64,000 nucleotides of DNA from Streptomyces sp. WMMC940 (GCF_027460265.1 NZ_JAPZBC010000001.1:5312001-5376000), one strand, 5' to 3'. Counted from the first letter of the stretch, positions 16,437 to 25,393 are shown. Numbers and translations are program-made. The notes: generated by a model from the letters alone, not told the origin.

Positions 16437-16952
16437 TCAGGCCCTGTCCGGCCCACCCTCCTTGTCCACGAAGAAGGAGTCGTGCCGGACGAGGAAGTCG
16501 GCGAACTCCTTGCCGCCCTTGCGCGCCATCTCGCCGACCCGCTCGAAGTACTCCTCGCGCGGCGCACCCGGCACGAACAGCAGCAGCATGGACACGGGTG
16601 CGTCCGCGTCGTTCCGGAAAGCGTGGAGTCCGCCGACCGGGACGTAGAGGAAGTCGCCCGGGTGCCCGGACGTCCAGCGCTCGCCGTCGAACAGGCTCAG
16701 TTCTCCGTCCAGGACGAAGAACGACTCCGAGATGGCCCGGTGGAAATGCGTGCTCGGCCCTGGTGAGTGCGGGGCCAAGTCGACCCGGTACAGCCCGAAT
16801 TCCCCGCCCGTCGTGGTGTGCGTCGCGAGATAGCTCGTTCTGTTGCCCGATTCCGAGGCTGTGTCGGCAGGGGTGTCCGCCGATCTGAAGACGGCGTTGA
16901 CCTCACCTCCTTCCCCGAGGTACCGCGGTTCCGGATACTCGGGGTACGACAT
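16437..16952 (-). CDS. cupin-domain protein
   Basis: 171 aa, ATG at 16952 with AAGGAG 7 nt upstream. A single cupin barrel is clear: PSTHFHRAISESFFVLDGELSLFDGERW (motif 1 with His, His and Glu metal ligands) and GDFLYVPVGGLHAFRNDADAPVSMLLLFVPG (motif 2). The C-terminal EEYFERVGEMARKGG and HDSFFVD stretch is common in small actinobacterial cupins. No fused regulator domain, so it is a stand-alone metal-binding enzyme or sensor of unknown substrate. It marks the right boundary of the decayed mobile region. Confidence 0.85.
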   Translation of the reverse strand: MSYPEYPEPRYLGEGGEVNAVFRSADTPADTASESGNRTSYLATHTTTGGEFGLYRVDLAPHSPGPSTHFHRAISESFFVLDGELSLFDGERWTSGHPGDFLYVPVGGLHAFRNDADAPVSMLLLFVPGAPREEYFERVGEMARKGGKEFADFLVRHDSFFVDKEGGPDRA

Positions 16953-17265
16953 GGTCGGCTCCTTGAGATGACGGCTCACGGCAGACGTTCCGCGCCCCTC
17001 GTCCACTATGGCGCGGTGGGCCGAAGCGCGCCGCTCGGCCGCGCGGTTCGACACCGGAGGGCGGCTCCGTACCCCTCCGGTGCCGGGCCGTGACCCCTCC
17101 GGTTTCGCGCCGTGCGCGTGCCGGTTCGGTGCGTGGGGCGCGGACTCGCAGGTGGGTGGTCACTCTGTGGCGGCGTTTCCGGGACCGCCCTGCGCACGTG
17201 GCCCGCACACCGGGGGGTGGGCTCGTGTCTGTTGGACGGGGCGAGCCTCTGCCAGAATCAGGCGC

Positions 17266-17481
17266 GTGAACCGGGTTTCGACGTCCGCGAGACTGAGCAG
17301 GGCTCTCGACTGGGCGGGGCTCGTACCGTCGGGCCTGCTGCTCACCGCCGGCATCGGGGAGTACCAGGAGAACGGGTCCGTGCTGTGGCCGGCGGGCGGA
17401 GTGCTGCTGGTCCTGGTCAGCGTCTGGGTGGTCTGGCGTGGGAGGGCACGCGGGAAAGGCGGGACCGCGGGGGTGCCGTAG
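17266..17481 (+). CDS. small two-helix membrane protein
   Basis: 71 aa from GTG 17266. Two hydrophobic segments, LVPSGLLLTAGIG and SVLWPAGGVLLVLVSVWVVW, are separated by a short polar loop, with a basic C-terminus. A possible promoter (TTGGAC 17232-17237, AGAATC 17254-17259) would place the transcript start close to the GTG, so translation may be leaderless. Family not recognised; coding support is the membrane pattern and composition. Confidence 0.55.
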   Translation: MNRVSTSARLSRALDWAGLVPSGLLLTAGIGEYQENGSVLWPAGGVLLVLVSVWVVWRGRARGKGGTAGVP

Positions 17482-17985
17482 AGGCGGGGCGGCGGCGGCG
17501 CGGACGCCTGAACTCCCGTGGCCCCTCGCCGGGGCGACGGGCCACGCGTCCCGGCTCCGCGTCGGCGACCGGATCCCGGGCGCCCCTCCCCGGGGCGAGA
17601 GGCCCTGCGGCTGGACCGGCCTCACCGGGGTCTTCTCCGCCGCTGTGCACCCGGAGATCGACAGACAGGGCCCGGTGGCAGATCCGTGCCGTTGCACGAG
17701 GTACCGGTGGCGCCCGGGGCGGCGGGCATGGACGCGCCTCGGGTCCTCGTGGAGACACCGAGGCGGTTCCGGCCTTGTCCGCGCTGGACGTTCCGGGGTC
17801 GGCGCGCGCCACGGGTCTGTCCACGGGGCGGGCCCGGAGCGCCGGTGTCACGCGCGTCCCGCTGAGCCCTTGGCTCACGAGCAGCGGGTGAACTCTCGTC
17901 CGGCGCCGCCCTCTTCGGGCCCGGTCGGGGCGGGGACGTGGACGGCTCGGGGCGGGGTCGTGGACGGCGAGGCTGCTCGACACGG
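17482..17985. other. gene-free stretch
   Basis: About 500 bp between a small plus-strand gene and the 3' end of an AraC regulator. No reading frame has a convincing domain or ribosome site, and no repeat or hairpin was clear. Confidence 0.45.
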
Positions 17986-19128
17986 TCAGCTGCGGAGGGT
18001 GGCGCCCGGGCTCGTTCCGTACACACGGCGGTAGGCCGCGGCGAACCGGCCCTGGTGGGCGAAGCCCCAGCGGGTCGCGATGCCGGCGACGGTGACGCCG
18101 GCCCGGGGGTCCGCGGCCTCGAGGTCGGCATGGGCGCGGGCGAGCCGTACGCGACGCAGATAGGTGAGCGGCGTGGTGTCGGCGTGACCGCGGAATGCGT
18201 ACTGCAGCGCGCGGGGTGTGACGTACACGGCGGCGGCGATGTCGGCCAGGGAGACGTCGGTGTGGGCGTGGGCGTCGATGAAGGCGATCGCCCGGCGCAG
18301 GGTGTCGGGGGTGGCGTCGCGGGTGTCGGCCGGCGACGAGCCGTCGGTGGTGGTGGCGGTGTTGGGGAAGACGGTGAGTGCCGTGGCCGCCAGCAGTCGG
18401 CCCGCCTGCCCGAGTACCAGGGGCGAGCTGACCCCGGAGGCGAGCGTTTCGGCGACGAAGGACTGGGTGCGCGTCCACAGGGCGGTGAGCGAGGGGTCCA
18501 AGGGGGTGGAGCCGGTGAAGCGGGGGAGGCCCGGACGCCGGGGGTTCGCGACGGCGGCCGCCTCGGTGAGCAACGCGGCCGACAGGTTCACCGTCGTGCA
18601 GCGGGTGTCGGTGTGGCGGGCGAAGCAGGACCGTCCGCCGGGACGTACGAGGAGGACGTCCCCGGCCGCGAACCTCTCGTCCACTCCGGCCGCGGTGCGC
18701 TCGAAGAGACCGGCGGACATCGCGACGACGGTCAGGGCGGTGACCTCGTCCGTGGTGAACTCGATCCGGGCGGGCAGGGACACCGTGCCGTCGGCGAAGG
18801 CCCCGGCATCCGTGCGGACCATCCCGTACTCGGGCCCGTCCGCCGCGGCGCCCAGCCGCAGGTCCAGTCCGTAGGCGGCGCCCAGGATCCGCCCGGCCTC
18901 CTCGGCTCGGCGGGTACGGAACTCCGTGCGCACCACGCCACCGGTTCGCGCCGCGGCCGGACCGGGGAGCTCCGCGCGAGCGACACCGTCGGTGCGGTCG
19001 GCGGCCGGACCGGGGGACCGGACGTACGCCTCGGGCTCGTGGATGGTGGTGGCCGGACCGGGGGACTCCGCGTACGTGACGGCCGGACCGGGGACTTCCG
19101 TGGGCGCCACGGGGCCGGCGCCCGTCAT
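17986..19128 (-). CDS. AraC-family regulator (second of a tandem pair)
   Basis: 380 aa; ATG at 19128 overlaps the stop of the upstream paralogue by 4 bp. The C-terminal two-helix AraC domain is clear: VSLADIAAAVYVTPRALQYAFRGHADTTPLTYLRRVRLARAH and VTVAGIATRWGFAHQGRFAAAYRRVYGTSP. The middle is an AraC-ligand-binding-like sensory domain. An N-terminal extension of ~70 residues is built of irregular SPGPA/LPGPAA units not present in the paralogue. Target and ligand are unknown. Confidence 0.87.
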   Translation of the reverse strand: MTGAGPVAPTEVPGPAVTYAESPGPATTIHEPEAYVRSPGPAADRTDGVARAELPGPAAARTGGVVRTEFRTRRAEEAGRILGAAYGLDLRLGAAADGPEYGMVRTDAGAFADGTVSLPARIEFTTDEVTALTVVAMSAGLFERTAAGVDERFAAGDVLLVRPGGRSCFARHTDTRCTTVNLSAALLTEAAAVANPRRPGLPRFTGSTPLDPSLTALWTRTQSFVAETLASGVSSPLVLGQAGRLLAATALTVFPNTATTTDGSSPADTRDATPDTLRRAIAFIDAHAHTDVSLADIAAAVYVTPRALQYAFRGHADTTPLTYLRRVRLARAHADLEAADPRAGVTVAGIATRWGFAHQGRFAAAYRRVYGTSPGATLRS

Positions 19129-20150
19129 GACGGGGCTGTCGTCGCGCCGCCGTCGTCCCGCAGGGTCGTCGAGGGGGAGACGCCGTACGTCCGGCGGTAG
19201 ACGACCGAGAAGTTCCCCGGTTTGCCCCATCCCCAACGTGCGGCGATCATCGCGACCGTCTCACCGCCCGCCGGGTCGGCCTCCTGCAGCTCGCGGTGTG
19301 CGCGTTCGAGGCGTACCCGGCGCAGATAGCCCATGGGGGAGGTGCCGTGGCGGCGGCGGAAACCGTACTGGAGCGCCCTGGCGGACACGCCCGCCGCGGA
19401 GGCGATGTCGGACAGCGAGACCGGCCCGTGGGCGTGGGCGTCGATGTACGCGACGGCCCGGCGGATGGTGGCCGCGCCGACGTGGCCGGGGCCGCGCGAC
19501 AACGGGTCGTGCGCCGTGAAGGTGTTGGGGAAGACGGTGAGTGCCGCCCCGGCCAGCATGCGGGCGGCCGCGTCCAGGACCAGTGGAGTGCCCGCCGCCC
19601 CCTCCGCGCCGAAGAGGTCCCAGACGTAGCGCGTCGCCGACCGCCACACGGCCGCGTGCGTCGGCTCGGCGGACGCGTGGAGCCGCAGCAGACGCAGGGG
19701 TGTGCGCGACTCCTCCCGGTCCAGACCCGCGACCTCGCGGAGCAGCGCCGGTTCGATGACCGCGACCCGGGTGCGGAGTCGGTCCAGATGCGAGTGGAAC
19801 GGGACGTCCGGCTGGGCGGGTGCCATCACGGCCCCGACGGCCGAACTGCTGCTGACGCTGTCGCATTCGACCCTCATGGCTCCCGACACGACCTCCAGCA
19901 CCATGAGCGGGCCCACCGGTTCCACGTCGTAGGACGCGTCCACGGGGAACGTGATCGAGTCCAGGGCGAGGGGGCCCACCGCGCGCCTCTCGTAGCGGTA
20001 GTGCCCGCCGCCGACGGCCGGCCGCGTCACCTGGATCCGCGTGCCGTACGCGGAGGCCAGGGACGCCAGGGCCCGCTCCACGTCCGGTGTCGAGAAGGTG
20101 CTGCGGACCACGTCGCAGCGGCGGCTCCCAACCACGGCTTCTCGCCTCAT
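19125..20150 (-). CDS. AraC-family regulator (first of a tandem pair)
   Basis: 341 aa with the same layout as the downstream gene: an N-terminal sensor-like domain (~1-220), then ATIRRAVAYIDAHAHGPVSLSDIASAAGVSARALQYGFRRRHGTSPMGYLRRVRLERAH and the second helix-turn-helix through WGWGKPGNFSVVYRRTYGVSP. Both share unusual blocks such as ALTVFPNT before the DNA-binding domain, so they arose by tandem duplication. They are translationally coupled. Regulators of this type usually bind DNA as dimers, so a heterodimer is possible but unproven. Confidence 0.88.
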   Translation of the reverse strand: MRREAVVGSRRCDVVRSTFSTPDVERALASLASAYGTRIQVTRPAVGGGHYRYERRAVGPLALDSITFPVDASYDVEPVGPLMVLEVVSGAMRVECDSVSSSSAVGAVMAPAQPDVPFHSHLDRLRTRVAVIEPALLREVAGLDREESRTPLRLLRLHASAEPTHAAVWRSATRYVWDLFGAEGAAGTPLVLDAAARMLAGAALTVFPNTFTAHDPLSRGPGHVGAATIRRAVAYIDAHAHGPVSLSDIASAAGVSARALQYGFRRRHGTSPMGYLRRVRLERAHRELQEADPAGGETVAMIAARWGWGKPGNFSVVYRRTYGVSPSTTLRDDGGATTAPS

Positions 20151-20712
20151 TCCACAGCACGGTCGCCGCGCGCGCGGCCGGGCGGCCGGATGTCGGCCCC
20201 GCCTCTTGCCGTGCCGACGCTACGCCGGACTTACCGGGTTGCGCGCAGGAAGCCGTGCCGCACATCTGCCCACAGGGTCACCCGGCGGGGTCGGCGCGCC
20301 GAGACCCGGGCCCGGGGTGGCACCCTGCCGGGGCGGCGGCCCGGAGCGCGTACCCGCGGCGGTGCGCGGCGGACCGGACCGCGGGAAGGGCGCGTTCGAC
20401 CTCGGGCGCTTCGAACTGCCCGCCGCGATCTGCGCGCTGGTGCGGACGGCGATCGCGCTGATCGTGCCGGCGGTACCGGGGGAGGTGCCGGCTCCCGCTC
20501 CGGTCGTGGTCGGCGCGCTCGCCGTCGGGGGTCGTTCTTCCTCGGCAGGCTGGTCCTCGACCCGGCGCGCCGGAGTGCGGGCCCGGCGACGCGGACGTCT
20601 TCCGGCATGGGGCGTCCGTATGACGGCAGGACTCATTCCACCCGTGGATCGATATGCAATCGCAGGTTTGAGAAAGGCTTTCGCGGATTCACGTACGGCA
20701 AGCAGGCAGGGC
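20151..20712. other. divergent intergenic region of the AraC pair
   Basis: About 560 bp upstream of both the AraC operon and the plus-strand membrane protein. It probably holds both promoters. The last ~90 bp are distinctly less GC-rich than the rest. No exact operator repeat was identified. Confidence 0.45.
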
Positions 20713-21078
20713 ATGAGCAATTCCCATGAACCCATGCCGGTAAATGAACCCTACGACCCCTGTCCCCCGCAGCGAGAGGGTTATCATCCCAACCGGGACG
20801 GCGCCGGAGCAAACCGGGCGGCCCTGATCATCCACACGATGGCGGACATAGCCGCTGGATTTCTGATCCTCTGGATCCTGCTCCATCTGCTCGGCGCCAA
20901 CCAGGGAAACGTGTTCGTCGGCTTCGTGCACGATGTGGCGAGCTGGCTGGCGGGCTGGTCGCAGGACGTCTTCACCATGGACGGCGAAGGTCTCCGGGTC
21001 ATCCTCAACCACGGGCTTCCGGCGGTGATCTATCTGCTGGTCGGGCATGGGATCGCCGCGCGGGTACGCCGGCTCTGA
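20713..21078 (+). CDS. hypothetical membrane protein
   Basis: 121 aa from ATG 20713 (MSNSHEPMPVNEPYD). The N-terminal ~45 residues are polar and proline-rich. Then come ALIIHTMADIAAGFLILWILLHLLG and a C-terminal HGLPAVIYLLVGHGIAARVRRL, giving two likely membrane helices joined by a loop with NVFVGFVHDVASWLAGWSQDVF. The basic C-terminus should be cytoplasmic. An upstream in-frame ATG at 20620 exists but gives an atypical N-terminus. Similar proteins seem common in Streptomyces; function unknown. Confidence 0.7.
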   Translation: MSNSHEPMPVNEPYDPCPPQREGYHPNRDGAGANRAALIIHTMADIAAGFLILWILLHLLGANQGNVFVGFVHDVASWLAGWSQDVFTMDGEGLRVILNHGLPAVIYLLVGHGIAARVRRL

Positions 21079-21110
21079 CGGATTCCTCATCGACTCGGCC
21101 GCACACGCGG

Positions 21111-21173
21111 GTGAGGTCCGTGATCCGATTCCCCTCGCCTGACGGCAATCATGCGGAAAGTCGCGGACCTCAC
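21111..21173 (+). terminator. inverted repeat after the 20713 gene
   Basis: GTGAGGTCCG (21111-21120) and CGGACCTCAC (21164-21173) are exact complements 43 nt apart, 32 bp beyond the stop codon. The long loop is unusual for a terminator; a processed 3' structure or regulatory element is possible. Confidence 0.4.
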
Positions 21174-21373
21174 AAAGCGGCGTCCCCGTCGTCCGATTCG
21201 TGGTGACCGGGCCGGGAACACCCGGGACGGTCGTCGGGAAATCTTCGCAGCAGCATCACAAGGGCTGCGCGTTCCGTTCGGCTCGGGCCGTTAGCGTTAC
21301 TGGCCGCTCGATCCCGCGTGCGTGAAAGTTCGCCGGCGTCCCCGGCGGCGCAGTCAGCACAGAAAGACCGCAG

Positions 21374-22267
21374 ATGGACTACTGCTCTTCGTGCCGCAGA
21401 GACCTCAACGGGGCACTCGTGTGCCCGGGGTGCGGTGCCTATGCTCCGGATATCGCCCCGCCCGCACATCGACGTCACGGCGGCGGAGCCTCGACCGTGA
21501 CCGCATGCCTCGCGACGGACGGGCAGGACGTCCGCGACCGGGGGGCCCACCCCGGCGGTGCCCTGTACGTCGACGTCCCGCCGGCCGGCGCCGGCCCGGA
21601 CGGGTACCTCGACACCGGTGACGCAGACAGCGGGGTCGGCGACGACGCCGGCATCTCCGGCGAGGCGGCAACCGGGCAGGGCCGTGCGGCTCGGCGGCGG
21701 CAGCTCGCGCGCTGGAGGAAGCACCGGCGCCGGGCCGCGGCGGCGACGGCCGTCGCCCTGGTCGGCGGCGGGCTGACGTTCGCCGCACTGTCCAACGGCA
21801 AGCCCTCCGCCAGTCACGCACAGGCATCCGCACCGCCGGAGCCGGCGTCCGCGGCCACTCCGTCCGGATCGGTGTCGTCCGGCGGCGCGCCGGCCGAGGT
21901 ACCCGACACCGCTGCACAGCCCCGGCCCGGCGCCGACCGGCCCGCGGTGGGCGGCGGCCGGCAGGGCGGCGCCCGGGCCGTGCCGCCCCCCGCCGACGCG
22001 GAGGCGACGACGAGGGCGGCCGGGCAGCCGGAGTCCGCCGCCCCGCACGAGCCGGCCAGGCAGCGAACCTCCACCGTCCCGCGCACTTCCCCGCCCTCCG
22101 CGCCCCAGGCGCCCGCGGACACCCCGGCGACACCGGCCCCCGGGGCCACTTCGCCGCCCCCCGCCGCCGCAAGTCCCGGACCGGCCGCACCGCCCGCCGG
22201 ACTGCTGCCGACGGCGCCGGGCGAGTCGCCGGTCCAGGTGTGCCTCGTCGGGCTGTGCATCGGCTGA
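21374..22267 (+). CDS. zinc-ribbon membrane protein with long Pro/Ala-rich extracytoplasmic tail
   Basis: 297 aa. The N-terminus MDYCSSCRRDLNGALVCPGCGAYAP is a four-cysteine zinc ribbon (C-x2-C...C-x2-C). A basic RRRQLARWRKHRRR stretch precedes one membrane helix (AAAATAVALVGGGLTFAAL, residues ~120-138). The last 150 residues are Pro/Ala/Ser-rich and end in VQVCLVGLCIG with two cysteines. The layout of cytoplasmic zinc ribbon, helix and outer disordered tail recurs in Streptomyces proteins of unknown function. Confidence 0.78.
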   Translation: MDYCSSCRRDLNGALVCPGCGAYAPDIAPPAHRRHGGGASTVTACLATDGQDVRDRGAHPGGALYVDVPPAGAGPDGYLDTGDADSGVGDDAGISGEAATGQGRAARRRQLARWRKHRRRAAAATAVALVGGGLTFAALSNGKPSASHAQASAPPEPASAATPSGSVSSGGAPAEVPDTAAQPRPGADRPAVGGGRQGGARAVPPPADAEATTRAAGQPESAAPHEPARQRTSTVPRTSPPSAPQAPADTPATPAPGATSPPPAAASPGPAAPPAGLLPTAPGESPVQVCLVGLCIG

Positions 22268-22569
22268 TCGCCGCGTCGTGCCCGAACGCGGGCGGCCTCG
22301 GCGCTGGCTCCGGCGGCGCCGGTACGTCGCCGTCCCCTCCGTCCCCCCGCCCGAGTCACCTCCGTCCCCTGCGTGGCTGAACGAGTGCCGCACACCGGCC
22401 CACCGCTCGCCGTACGCGGGCTCGCCCGTACCCGTGGAGGCGCCCGTCGAGAGCCCGTCGAGCGCCTGCGGAAGCCCTCGCGATACCACCGGCGCCCGCC
22501 GCCGAGAGCCGAAGCGTCACACCCGGCGCCCGTCGCCGAGAGCCGAGAACCGAAGGAGGCCGAGTCCCC

Positions 22570-23337
22570 ATGAGCACTGGCTACCGAGCACGGCTGCGCA
22601 GAATCGGCCGCTGGTGGGCCGTCGACATTCCGGAACTGGCGATCCACACGCAGTGCCGCACCCTCGACGAGGCCGAGGACATGGCCCGCGAGGCCATCGC
22701 CGGGGTTGTGGGGACACCTCCGGACGCGGTCGCCGTGGACCTGGTGGTTCCGGAGTTCGCGCCCCTGCTGCACACCGTGACGGAGGCGCGGAGACGGCGG
22801 GCGGCGGCCGATTCGGCCGAGCGCCAGGCGCTGTCCGACGCCGTGCGCACCCTGGTCGAGGACCTGCGCATGAGCCAGGGCGACGCGTGCCGGCTGCTCG
22901 GCATGTCCCACCAGACGGTGGCCCGGCTGTCCCCGGCCCGCGGCTCCGCCGACCCCCGCCCGCGGCACCTCGACGGGCGGCCCGAGCCGGGGCCACGCGG
23001 TTTCGGCGGCATGGGACGCATCGGCGCCGCGGGCGCCGCCCGTGCGGGCGGCGGCGACGGCGTCGGTGGTGGTGACGGCTTCGGGAACATCCGCGGCGGG
23101 GGTGTCGGCCGTGCGGGCGGCGGCGACGGCGTCGGTGGGCGCTCCGGTGCCGGTGACGGCCTCGGGAGCCTCGGTGATGCCGACACGGGGCACGACGTGC
23201 ACGGGCATCGGCGTACGGCCGATAACCGCCTGGCCGGCTCGCCCCACCCGGGCGGCACGACGCTGCCGCACGGTCATCGGACGGCCTCGTCGACGGTCCG
23301 GCCGCGCTGGGCGGTCGGCGCGGAGGACGAGGTCTGA
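22570..23337 (+). CDS. HicB-like antitoxin-type protein with glycine-rich tail
   Basis: 255 aa, ATG preceded by GAAGGAGG about 11 nt upstream. Residues 1-60 (YRARLRRIGRWWAVDIPEL, TLDEAEDMAREAIAGVVG) resemble the HicB partial-RNase-H fold. Residues ~95-115 (DLRMSQGDACRLLGMSHQTVARL) form a helix-turn-helix. The remaining ~140 residues are Gly/Arg-rich with RAGGGDGVGG repeats and no fold, possibly a frameshifted read-through. No HicA toxin partner is visible on either side, so a solitary regulator is more likely than a toxin-antitoxin pair. Confidence 0.7.
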   Translation: MSTGYRARLRRIGRWWAVDIPELAIHTQCRTLDEAEDMAREAIAGVVGTPPDAVAVDLVVPEFAPLLHTVTEARRRRAAADSAERQALSDAVRTLVEDLRMSQGDACRLLGMSHQTVARLSPARGSADPRPRHLDGRPEPGPRGFGGMGRIGAAGAARAGGGDGVGGGDGFGNIRGGGVGRAGGGDGVGGRSGAGDGLGSLGDADTGHDVHGHRRTADNRLAGSPHPGGTTLPHGHRTASSTVRPRWAVGAEDEV

Positions 23338-23474
23338 GAGTCGCGGGCACGGCGGCGTCGACGCGCTGTTCCGGCGCTGCGGCCGGCCCGTGCAAGCCGG
23401 GCCGGGACCGCCTGCCCGCCCTGCACCTCCGCCGGCGGCCGGGGCAGCCGGGGGTTCGGGGGCGGCTCGGTCCC

Positions 23475-23588
23475 GTTCCCGCCCCGGCCCTGCTCCCCAC
23501 CCGGTCCCAGTGCGGTCTCCGTACCGGCCCCGTTCCCGCCCCGGCCCTGCTTCCCACCCGGTCCCAGTGCGGTCTCCGTACCGGTCCC
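23475..23588. repeat. 57-bp tandem repeat in an intergenic region
   Basis: Two nearly identical 57-bp copies (23475-23531 and 23532-23588) share GTTCCCGCCCCGGCCCTGCT, with the start of a third diverging after 23588. They lie in the 373-bp gap between the HicB-like gene and the next membrane protein, where nothing else was recognised. Confidence 0.8.
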
Positions 23589-23710
23589 GGGCCCGTTTCG
23601 GCTCGGCGCCCGCCCCGTGTCCCGGTCTGTCTGCCTTGGGTCGTCCTGTGCCTGCGGGCCCTGCGGCGCCCGGGCGCGCGGGGTGCCGGGTGCGCCGCGA
23701 CACTGGAGGC

Positions 23711-24232
23711 ATGACAGGCCAGACCCCTGCCCACTGCACTCGGGCGGCGCCGCCGACCGCCGCCCGGCGGGGTGACTACACCGGTGCCGTGTACGGGTCC
23801 CTCCTCGCCGCCTCGGTGGTGGTCGGGGCGGGGACGCTCGGGTCGTTCCCACGGCTGGAACTCGTCCTGCTTCTGCTCTGCACGGGCGTGGTCTTCTGGG
23901 CCGCGCACGTCTTCGCCCGGCTCTTCGGGGAGCGCATCGCCTACGTGTCGCCGAACGGGCACGAGATCCGGCGCGTGTGCCGTGCCGAGCGACCGATCCT
24001 CGAGGCGGCGGTCCCGCCGGCCGTCGCGGTCGCCGTCAGCCCTCTGCTGGGACTCGACCTGGAGGGGACGGTGTGGCTGGCGCTCGCCGTCGCGGTGGCG
24101 GGCCAGGTCGGTTGGGCGGCCACGGCGGCGTTCCGGGCGGGAGCCTCGGGGCGCATCGTGCTCGCGGCCGGAGCGGTCAACCTGGTACTCGGCCTGCTCA
24201 TCGTGGCGTTCAAGGTCGCCCTGAAGCACTGA
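23711..24232 (+). CDS. hypothetical integral membrane protein
   Basis: 173 aa. Four hydrophobic helices: VYGSLLAASVVVGAGTLG, LELVLLLLCTGVVFWAAHVFARLF, AVAVSPLLGL...VWLALAVAVAGQVGW, and IVLAAGAVNLVLGLLIVAFKVAL. A charged loop (RIAYVSPNGHEIRRVCRAERP) sits between helices 2 and 3. GGAGG lies only 1 nt from the ATG, too close for normal use, so translation may be leaderless. Function unknown; a 92-aa gene follows 26 bp later. Confidence 0.75.
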   Translation: MTGQTPAHCTRAAPPTAARRGDYTGAVYGSLLAASVVVGAGTLGSFPRLELVLLLLCTGVVFWAAHVFARLFGERIAYVSPNGHEIRRVCRAERPILEAAVPPAVAVAVSPLLGLDLEGTVWLALAVAVAGQVGWAATAAFRAGASGRIVLAAGAVNLVLGLLIVAFKVALKH

Positions 24233-24257
24233 TCCACGTCCCGAAGGGACTTCTCCC

Positions 24258-24536
24258 ATGCCTCTGCGCATGTCCTGGCAAGTGTCACCGGTGGCGTCGG
24301 CGGGTGAGGAAGTGCCCGACGTGGAGGGCGCCGTGGCCGCGCTGGACCGTTCCGTTCGACGCATCCGGGAACGCATCCTGAACGGACCCGAGGGCAGGGA
24401 CCTGGGCGAATCGGCACGGCTGATGCGTACCCGCATGCTCGACGACGGGCGTGCGGCCGTGGAACGCGGAGAGCGGTGGTCGGCGACGGTCGGAGAGATC
24501 GAGGTGACCTTGTCGCCGCTGGACGAGCGCGCCTGA
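24258..24536 (+). CDS. small hypothetical protein
   Basis: 92 aa, starting 26 bp after the preceding membrane-protein gene and probably co-transcribed. GAAGGG lies about 10 nt before the ATG. The sequence is charged (VRRIRERILNGPEGRDLGE, LMRTRMLDDGRAAVERGERW), with no membrane segment or motif. Family not recognised. Confidence 0.5.
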   Translation: MPLRMSWQVSPVASAGEEVPDVEGAVAALDRSVRRIRERILNGPEGRDLGESARLMRTRMLDDGRAAVERGERWSATVGEIEVTLSPLDERA

Positions 24537-24769
24537 GCAAATGACGTGAGGGTTTGACCGGGTGACGTGAACGCCTGACCGAGTGAGGGAGCGGTCGCGT
24601 CGCCACGATCTGCCGGGCAGCCGGTTCTCGACGGCAGGGGCCTGCGGCAGGACGCTTCCGCCACCCCCTGGCTCATGCCGGCTCCTGCCGGCTCATGCCG
24701 CGAATTCCACGGTTGCGGCACTTTTGCTGGTGTATGAGCATGAAGAGGTGCTTTCTCTGGAGGTGTGCC

Positions 24770-25294
24770 ATGTCCGCACGCGGCCCGGCCCTGACCGAAC
24801 GAGGGGCAGCACTCGAGGAACGGGGTCCCGGTCCGGTCCGGGTCAGGCTGTCGATCAACGGCACCGAGCACACACTGGACATCGAGCCCCGCGTCAGCCT
24901 GCTGGACGCACTCCGTGAACGGCTGGATCTGACGGGTGCCAAAAAGGGATGTGACCAGGGCACTTGCGGGGCGTGCACGGTGTGGGCCGACGGGCGGAGG
25001 GTGCTGGCCTGTCTCACCCTCGCGGTGACCTGCGAAGGCCGCGAGGTGACGACCGTCGAGGGCCTGGCCGAGGAGGGTGAACTGCACGAGATGCAGCGGG
25101 CCTTCATCGCCGAGGACGCCTTCCAGTGCGGCTTCTGCACCCCCGGGCAGATCATGTCGGCCGTGGCGCTGATCGAGGAGGGCCACGCCGGTGACGACGA
25201 CGAGATCAAGGAGTGGATGAGCGGCAACATCTGCCGCTGCGCCGCCTACCCCAACATCCGGGCTGCGGTACGCGCCGTCCGCGACCGTACGTAG
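24770..25294 (+). CDS. aldehyde/xanthine dehydrogenase small subunit, 2x[2Fe-2S] (PaoA-like)
   Basis: 174 aa, ATG chosen because GGAGGTG lies 5 nt upstream. Residues ~30-105 are a plant-type ferredoxin domain: KKGCDQGTCGACTVWADG with a fourth Cys in VLACLTLA. Residues ~110-170 form the second cluster domain: FQCGFCTPGQIM and GNICRCAAYPNI. It passes electrons from the molybdenum site to FAD. First gene of a three-gene unit with FAD and Mo subunits. No twin-arginine signal is seen (N-terminus MSARGPALTERG), unlike E. coli PaoA, so the complex is probably cytoplasmic. Confidence 0.95.
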   Translation: MSARGPALTERGAALEERGPGPVRVRLSINGTEHTLDIEPRVSLLDALRERLDLTGAKKGCDQGTCGACTVWADGRRVLACLTLAVTCEGREVTTVEGLAEEGELHEMQRAFIAEDAFQCGFCTPGQIMSAVALIEEGHAGDDDEIKEWMSGNICRCAAYPNIRAAVRAVRDRT

Positions 25295-25379
25295 TCCGCG
25301 ACCGAACGCCGGCCCCGAGGACACGGCGCGGTCCGCGACCGAACGCGGTCCGGGGCCCGACCCAGTCCGCGACCGAACG
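25277..25379. repeat. four copies of GTCCGCGACCGAACG across the 2Fe-2S gene end and spacer
   Basis: Copies begin at 25277 (with T for A at position 12), 25294, 25331 and 25365. The first two straddle the stop codon of the small-subunit gene; the others fill the 99-bp spacer before the FAD-subunit gene. The clustering suggests local duplication that displaced the usual tight operon spacing. Confidence 0.85.
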
Positions 25380-25393
25380 TAGGGAGCCCCGCC

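Noticed and set aside
22570..23337. HicAB toxin-antitoxin pair
   Set aside because: No HicA-sized gene lies next to the HicB-like protein on either side.
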